Shown here in pieces: positions 32,675-37,231 of a stretch of DNA of 37,231 bases; positions within the stretch are counted from its first letter, which is position 1, and every line of letters begins with the position of its first letter. The notes under the pieces were generated by a model. It ran no database searches and was not told where the DNA came from. It was given only the letters and a program-made list of their open reading frames with translations. The DNA lies in assembly GCA_020247395.1 (NCBI GenBank), contig JADCJC010000071.1:1-37231 (forward strand), in the 5' to 3' direction. The position numbers were made by a program, and so were the translations under genes. This stretch comes from Rhodocyclaceae bacterium (lineage in GTDB: Bacteria; Pseudomonadota; Gammaproteobacteria; Burkholderiales; Usitatibacteraceae).

Positions 32675-33124
32675 ATGACAATTGAAGCAGTCTACCTTCC
32701 GCACAACGAACCGTATATCGGTAGGCCTCAGCTACTGGCTTTCGACAAGGCAATTCCTCCAGCGATGAGGTTAAACATTGCTGTGGCAGCGCGCACCTTT
32801 GCAGTAAAGATGTCGGATCAACAAGCGGTGGTTTCAGAAATCGTTCCCCAAGGGATTAGCGTCGCGTTGAGTGTCCGCGAGCTAATCCGCCAAGGCTACT
32901 TATTCTCCGCAACAATTCTTCTTCGCCCGCTGCTCGAAAGAACCGCAGTGGTTTTTTACCTGATAGACACCCCCGTCGCTGTTGACGCATGGCATAAAGG
33001 CTGGCCGAGGGGCGAGCAGCCCTCACTGCCGAAGTTAATTGAGCACCTCATGTTGCGAGCAGGTAACGAGGATACTTTGGGCGCGAGATTCCTACCCAAT
33101 CATGCGCCTAAAGACGCGGAATAA
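32675..33124 (+). CDS. Uncharacterised protein, probably C-terminally truncated
   Basis: 149 residues from ATG 32675. The middle, SVRELIRQGYLFSATILLRPLLERTAVVFYLI, is a helical hydrophobic segment that resembles the core of larger (about 250-300 residues) uncharacterised proteins of the DUF5677-like type. The frame stops after NHAPKDAE, in a short tail before the cupin gene, so the rest may have been lost. This is a suggestion from memory of the pattern, not a verified match. No neighbour explains its role. Confidence 0.6.
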   Translation: MTIEAVYLPHNEPYIGRPQLLAFDKAIPPAMRLNIAVAARTFAVKMSDQQAVVSEIVPQGISVALSVRELIRQGYLFSATILLRPLLERTAVVFYLIDTPVAVDAWHKGWPRGEQPSLPKLIEHLMLRAGNEDTLGARFLPNHAPKDAE

Positions 33125-33158
33125 CCGAGTCGTCAAAGCCCTAATCCAAAATCGAAAA

Positions 33159-33488
33159 ATGAAAATCAACTCTAACCCCTTCTGCACCACCGACTGGTCC
33201 AACATCTCGCGCACCGAGCACGCAGGCGAGGTCGGTACAGGGTATTGGGCGACCCAAGACTTCGGTGACATTTGCGTCAGGATGGTCGAATACACACCCG
33301 GTCATGTAGCGGACCATTGGTGCAGCAAAGGTCATGTGTTGTGTTGCCTTGAAGGCGTGCTCGAAACTGAATTGCAAGATGGACGCAGATTTATCCTCAA
33401 GCCAGGCATGAGTTATCAAGTGGCGGACAACGCGGAGGCGCGTCGCTCGTCTACCGCGACCGGAGCCAAGCTGTTTATCGCTGATTGA
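33159..33488 (+). CDS. DHCW-motif cupin fold protein
   Basis: 109 residues from ATG 33159 (MKINSNPFCTTDWSNI); the frame is open back to 33039 but that part is antisense-like sequence overlapping the previous ORF. A single small cupin barrel: VEYTPGHVADHWCSKGHVLCCLEGVLETEL holds the family DHWCxKGH motif with His and Cys as likely metal ligands, and FILKPGMSYQVADN is the second cupin motif. Function unknown; the family is widespread as stand-alone genes. Confidence 0.88.
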   Translation: MKINSNPFCTTDWSNISRTEHAGEVGTGYWATQDFGDICVRMVEYTPGHVADHWCSKGHVLCCLEGVLETELQDGRRFILKPGMSYQVADNAEARRSSTATGAKLFIAD

Positions 33489-33540
33489 GTTTTGAGCGAT
33501 AAATATCGGAAACAGCCTGCTCAAAGGTAAGCGAAGAACT

Positions 33541-34119
33541 GTGAACGCCGTCGAGGCTTACGAACTCCATTCGCAGAGGTTTTTGCGTGAGCGCGAAACC
33601 TCAACGATCGGAGCCAATGTGGTGGCCGATTGGAGTCGCGTGTTGCGAGACGGTGCCAACGTCATCGAACTCGGTTGCGGCGGCGGTTATCCAATCACAC
33701 AAGTGCTGACGACGGCGGGGTTACAAGTCTGCGGCGTTGATAGCTCACCGTCACTCGTTGCGCAATTTCGTACGCGATTCCCAACGATCCCCATCCAGTG
33801 TGCGACCGTACAGGACACTGATTTCTTTGGCGCGAAGTACGATGGCGTAGTCGCCATCGGGCTATTTTTTTTGCTGTCTGCGCAAGACCAACTCGATTTG
33901 ATTTTGCGATTGGCGGAAATCTTGGTGCCCGGTGGACGCTTTTTGTTCACCGCTCCTGAAGAAGTCGGCACGTGGTTAGACACTTGTACCGGTGTGGCGT
34001 GTTTGTCGCTAGGGCGTGTGGTCTACGAGCAACGATTGGTAGATGCAGGTCTACGCGTTGTTGCGACTTACACGGACGAAGGCGGCAATCACTATTACGA
34101 TACAGAGAAACTTCGGTGA
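33541..34119 (+). CDS. Class I SAM-dependent methyltransferase
   Basis: 192 residues from GTG 33541, with AAGGTAAGCG about 10 bases upstream. The Rossmann motif I is VIELGCGGGYPITQ (about 41-54), the acidic end of strand 2 is VCGVDSSPSL, followed by TVQDTDFF (motif II region), YDGVVAIGLFFLLS and LVPGGRFLFTAPEE (motif III). Small-molecule methyltransferases of this size act on diverse substrates; nothing nearby points to one. It is spaced about 50 bp after the cupin gene and may be co-transcribed with it. Confidence 0.88.
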   Translation: MNAVEAYELHSQRFLRERETSTIGANVVADWSRVLRDGANVIELGCGGGYPITQVLTTAGLQVCGVDSSPSLVAQFRTRFPTIPIQCATVQDTDFFGAKYDGVVAIGLFFLLSAQDQLDLILRLAEILVPGGRFLFTAPEEVGTWLDTCTGVACLSLGRVVYEQRLVDAGLRVVATYTDEGGNHYYDTEKLR

Positions 34120-34336
34120 GTGAACGCGCGGTGCTCTGCTGGTATCAAAATGGCATGAATGTCTAAACTCGCCATCTGGTGTGCAGTTTCAGCCAAAAAC
34201 GTTCGAAAATGCCCGTCTTTGTTGGAGTGTGGCTGTTCTCGCAATTCGCAAGTCCTTCATTGAAAGTGATGTACTAACATACCCGTAGCCCCTCAAGTGT
34301 CCCACAAGAAGTTACGACCCCAAAACCATCACAAAC

Positions 34337-35842
34337 ATGACCACCATCTTCACCGCTTGTCTCGGCACCGAGACTAACTCGTTTTCACCGATGCCGACCG
34401 GTATCGGGCTCTATGAGAGCACCATGCTCATCCGCAATGGTGACTACGATGCAAGCGCATTTGCGCTGCCGCTGACGGTATGGAGCAAAAACGCGCGTGC
34501 ACTCGGCTGGAAGGTGGTGGCCGGTACTGCGGCGTTTGCCATGCCTGCGGGCAACACCACGCGGTCGGTGTATGAATCGTTGCGAGACGAGATTGTGGGG
34601 CAGTTGAAGGCGGCATTGCCGGTCAACATGGTGCTGTTGAATCTGCACGGGGCAATGATCGCGGATGGTTATCCAGATGCTGAAGGTGACTTCCTCGCAC
34701 ATGTTCGAGAAATAGTCGGGCCGGATGTGTTTATTGGTGCTGAGCTGGATCTTCACTGCCATCTGACGGCACTAAAGGTGTCTTCGGCTGATGCGCTGAT
34801 GATTTACAAAGAGTACCCTCATGTGGATATTGCAGCACGCGCCGAAGACCTGTTCAGCATCGCCGAACGATCGCTCGCCGGAAAGATTCGGCCGGTCATG
34901 GCGATACACGACTGCCACATGCTCGGTGTCTACCCGACAACGGCTGAACCGATGCGTACTTTTGTTGATCGAATGTCCGCGCTTGAAGGTTCTGAAGGCA
35001 TCTTGTCGGTATCGCTGGCGCACGGTTTCCCCTGGGGAGACACACCGGAGATTGGTACGCGCGTGTTGATAGTAGCAGACGGCAAGGTGCAAGGAGCCAG
35101 TGCCAAGGCCGCCTCACTTGCCGAGTCGCTTGGACGAGAAGTGTGGTCACTGCGTAACCAAATCACACCGCGCTTTTTGTCAATCGACGAAGCTGCGGCA
35201 CGCGTTTTGTCGCACAAGGCAAGCATGCCGCTGGTGCTCGCCGATACGGCGGACAACCCCGGTCTCGGTTCCGCCGGTGATGCTACGTTTCTCATCCGTC
35301 AATTCCTCGAGCGTAACATTGGCGGCTTTGCAGTCTCGCCATTTTGGGACCCGGTTGCGACCGAGATTGCCTTTGGTGCCGGGACAGGGGCAACGCTCGA
35401 CATGCGCATTGGCGGCAAGCTCGGGCCGGCCTCGGGTACACCGCTTGATTTACGGGTGGTCGTTAAAGGCCTGGCGGAGGGCAAGCATCAACTGTTTGGT
35501 GATGCAGTTGCCCCGCTCGGGCGCATGGCTTGGCTGCGCGTAGCCTCGACCGTGGGCAAGGAAGCGGTGGACATCATCATTAACGACTACCGCACGCAGG
35601 GTTTTTCGCCGGAGTGTTTTTCAGCGGTGGGACTCGATCCGGCGGACAAGCGCGCGCTCGTGGTCAAATCCACACAACACTTTTATGCGCGTTTTGCATC
35701 GGTCGCCGCCGAGGTGTTGTACGTCGACGCACCCGGAACCGGGTCGATGGACATGGCGGCGCTGACGTTGAAAAATGTTACCCGCCCGCTTTGGCCGAGA
35801 GTCGCCGACCCGCATGCGGAGAAATCGGCGGAGTCCGATTAG
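34337..35842 (+). CDS. M81 family metallopeptidase (MlrC-like)
   Basis: 501 residues, the length of the M81 (DUF1485/MlrC) family named after the microcystin-degradation enzyme MlrC. Zinc-site motifs: CLGTETNSFSP at the N terminus, NLHGAMIADGYPDAEGD, GAELDLHCHLT (DLHxH) and IYKEYPHVD in the N-terminal domain, with LADTADNPGLGSAGDAT in the C-terminal half. Family members occur widely in bacteria without microcystin exposure, so peptidase or amidohydrolase activity on some small peptide is likely, and microcystin degradation is not implied. A 217-bp gap separates it from the methyltransferase. AlkC-like gene follows after 18 bp. Confidence 0.9.
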   Translation: MTTIFTACLGTETNSFSPMPTGIGLYESTMLIRNGDYDASAFALPLTVWSKNARALGWKVVAGTAAFAMPAGNTTRSVYESLRDEIVGQLKAALPVNMVLLNLHGAMIADGYPDAEGDFLAHVREIVGPDVFIGAELDLHCHLTALKVSSADALMIYKEYPHVDIAARAEDLFSIAERSLAGKIRPVMAIHDCHMLGVYPTTAEPMRTFVDRMSALEGSEGILSVSLAHGFPWGDTPEIGTRVLIVADGKVQGASAKAASLAESLGREVWSLRNQITPRFLSIDEAAARVLSHKASMPLVLADTADNPGLGSAGDATFLIRQFLERNIGGFAVSPFWDPVATEIAFGAGTGATLDMRIGGKLGPASGTPLDLRVVVKGLAEGKHQLFGDAVAPLGRMAWLRVASTVGKEAVDIIINDYRTQGFSPECFSAVGLDPADKRALVVKSTQHFYARFASVAAEVLYVDAPGTGSMDMAALTLKNVTRPLWPRVADPHAEKSAESD

Positions 35843-35860
35843 CCGAATCAATTTAGGCAT

Positions 35861-36997
35861 ATGGCGGAACCGCTCAAGAACCAATATGGCCCAGACATCC
35901 CTCGTCGTATCGCGGGGATGATTAAAGACGTACATCCAAGCTTTCCAGAGAAGGCGTTTCTTCAAGCCGCATTACGCGGATACGAGCGACTTGAGTTGAT
36001 GGATCGTGGGCGACACATTGCGAAGGCGTTGGGTGAACATTTGCCCCAGTCGTTTCCCACCGCCGCCAAGATCGTTGTGAAGTCGATGGGGCATAAGGTG
36101 ATGCCATTGACTGATCAAACTGAACGACACAATGAGGGCGGGGGCATGGGAGCGTTTCTGTTCATGCCTCACGCGATGTTTGTCGCGAGTTACGGTCTGG
36201 ATCACTTCGAAGAATCGATGGCGGCGCAATATGAAATTACGCAGCGCTTCACTGCCGAGTTCAGCATCCGCCCGTTTATTGAGCGTTATCCGTCCGAGTC
36301 GTTGACCCGTTTGCGGCAGTGGACAGACGACGACAATCACCATGTACGTCGTTTGGTGTCTGAAGGAACTCGCCCCCGACTGCCGTGGGCTGGTCGCCTG
36401 CGCTCATTTCAACGCGACCCGTCACCGGTGATTGCATTGCTCGAACGGCTCAAAGATGACCCATCGCCGTATGTTCGGCGGTCGGTCGCGAACAACCTCA
36501 ACGACATTGGCAAAGACCATCCGCGCCTGTTGACGGACATCGCGGCGCGCTGGATGAAGGACGCCTCGCCCGAGCGCGAGTGGATTGTGCGCCACGCGTT
36601 ACGCAGCGCGGTCAAGCGGGGTGACAAAGCCGCGCTTGCGGTGCTGGGTTTTGGTGGAAAGAACAATATCGACATCAAAAACGCCAAGATCACGCCAAAG
36701 AAAATACCGATCGGCGGCAGTGTGGTGATTGCCTTTGACGTCGCCAACAACGGCAAGAGGCCTGCACGTGCGATGGTGGACTTCGCGGTGCACTTTGTCA
36801 AAGCCAACGGCGAGGCAAAGCCAAAAGTGTTTAAGCTGACAGCGCTTGAACTTCGCGCCGGTGAGGCGGTTTCAATTTCGAAGAAGGTCGCGTTGATTCC
36901 ATTGACGACGCGCAAACATTACCCTGGACGCCACGCGGTAACGGCGCTGGTGAATGGTGAGACACATCCGCTGGGCGCGTTTACGCTGTCGGAGTAA
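35861..36997 (+). CDS. alkC: AlkC-type DNA alkylation repair protein with C-terminal Ig-like domain
   Basis: 378 residues. MAEPLKNQYGPDIPRRIAGMI is the characteristic AlkC/YhaZ opening. HEAT-like helical repeats follow, with SEGTRPRLPWAGRLRSFQRDPSPVIALLERLKDDPSPYVRRSVANNLNDI (split at 183-230) and WMKDASPEREWIVRHALRS, close to the AlkD/AlkC glycosylase core with Trp and Asp/Glu near the scissile site. About residues 255-378 form a predicted beta-sandwich (VVIAFDVANNGKRPARAMVDFAVHF), the Ig-like domain known in AlkC but absent from AlkD. The family excises 3-methyladenine/3-methylcytosine-type lesions without base flipping. It starts 18 bp after the M81 gene. Confidence 0.87.
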   Translation: MAEPLKNQYGPDIPRRIAGMIKDVHPSFPEKAFLQAALRGYERLELMDRGRHIAKALGEHLPQSFPTAAKIVVKSMGHKVMPLTDQTERHNEGGGMGAFLFMPHAMFVASYGLDHFEESMAAQYEITQRFTAEFSIRPFIERYPSESLTRLRQWTDDDNHHVRRLVSEGTRPRLPWAGRLRSFQRDPSPVIALLERLKDDPSPYVRRSVANNLNDIGKDHPRLLTDIAARWMKDASPEREWIVRHALRSAVKRGDKAALAVLGFGGKNNIDIKNAKITPKKIPIGGSVVIAFDVANNGKRPARAMVDFAVHFVKANGEAKPKVFKLTALELRAGEAVSISKKVALIPLTTRKHYPGRHAVTALVNGETHPLGAFTLSE

Positions 36998-37024
36998 TAA
37001 ATAAGATTGAAAGTCGTTTAGGCG

Positions 37025-37060
37025 CGGGCGTTTTGGCGCAAAAGTGGCTGAAAACGCCCG
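37025..37060. terminator. Stem-loop downstream of the alkC-like gene
   Basis: CGGGCGTTTT (37025-37034) pairs exactly with AAAACGCCCG (37051-37060) around 16 bases. It lies 28 bp after the alkC stop. There is no T-run after it on the plus strand, so it is a hairpin of the mRNA 3' region rather than a proven terminator. Confidence 0.45.
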
Positions 37061-37097
37061 CCGATACTAGGGGTTGTCTTTTGGAAACTTCTATTGA

Positions 37098-37231
37098 TCC
37101 GGCAATTAAATATGGTGAATTCCTGCCCCCGCGCAGGCGGGGGCCCAATTTTCTATATGTGCCGCGCTAACAAAATTGGGCTCCCGCCTGCGCGGGAGCA
37201 GGGGACTTTTTCACCATATTTAATTGTCGGA
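37098..37231. repeat. Long palindromic element at the right window edge (MITE-like)
   Basis: The outer arms are 22-bp inverted repeats (37098-37119 and 37210-37231) matching at 21 of 22 positions; the left arm begins TCCGGCAATTAAATATGG. Inside are two perfect hairpins with 8-bp stems and 4-nt loops: GCCCCCGC-GCAG-GCGGGGGC (37125-37144) and GCTCCCGC-CTGC-GCGGGAGC (37180-37199), linked by CCAATTTT...AAAATTGGG (37145-37180). The element reaches the last base of the window, so its true end and any target duplication cannot be seen. It has the same internal plan as the element in vapC. Confidence 0.85.

Noticed and set aside
34337-35842. Microcystin degradation function for the MlrC-like protein
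   Set aside because: The M81 family is widespread; mlrA, mlrB and mlrD are not present here, so the specific pathway is not supported.
1-37231. CRISPR array or phage/defence module
   Set aside because: No evenly spaced short direct repeats, cas genes, or clustered phage or restriction genes were seen. The HNH gene stands alone beside housekeeping genes.

Overview
The window looks like a chromosomal segment of a betaproteobacterium, probably of Burkholderiales type. The best evidence is the tightly overlapped run hda - HAD hydrolase - pcnB - folK - deoxynucleoside kinase, an arrangement familiar from that class. The gene families present (Oar-like TonB receptor, SrkA, DksA-like zinc-finger protein, VanY-like M15 peptidase, AlkC) agree with this. 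I cannot name genus or species from sequence alone.

Layout. 1-1510: the left edge carries the 3' end of an IS21-family istB and its multi-repeat IS terminus, inserted into a tyrosine-recombinase gene that sits against the 3' end of tRNA-Lys. This is the edge of an integrated element lying mostly outside the window. 1594-9983: M17 aminopeptidase and NupC nucleoside transporter on the minus strand, diverging from a lipoprotein 5'-nucleotidase and a large Oar-like TonB-dependent receptor; together they look like a nucleotide/peptide scavenging cluster. 10044-13939: the hda-to-dNK housekeeping operon. 14104-18402: a minus-strand export operon of HlyD-type adaptor, ABC ATPase and two FtsX/MacB-type permeases. 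18642-21787: tRNA-Leu(CAA), queA, an HNH endonuclease, ppa and a GNAT acetyltransferase.

21793-22611 is repeat-rich: a frameshifted, truncated REP-associated tyrosine transposase (RAYT) lies between two ~125-bp near-identical direct repeats. 22787-31281 holds ordinary genes (alpha/beta hydrolase, Cys-rich secreted protein, DksA-like protein, family 2 glycosyltransferase, srkA, an M15 peptidase, asnS, a solitary type IV pilin-like protein, an M20 peptidase) plus an N-truncated PIN-toxin remnant. 31295-37231 is accessory in character: a small membrane protein, a vapBC locus whose vapC is interrupted by a ~176-bp miniature inverted-repeat element and also frameshifted, a probably truncated ORF, a DHCW-type cupin, a methyltransferase, an M81 peptidase, an AlkC-type DNA repair protein, and a second long palindromic element at the window end.

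The most interesting signal is the pair of non-coding palindromic elements (32048-32223 and 37098-37231). They differ in their outer inverted repeats but share one internal plan: two inward-facing hairpins with 4-nt loops, each followed by a GGCCCAA-like block. One has a footprint consistent with transposition (11-12 bp direct repeat, inside vapC). With the RAYT remnant and its repeats, they suggest a genome populated by non-autonomous palindromic elements. No CRISPR array, phage module or classical defence island was seen.
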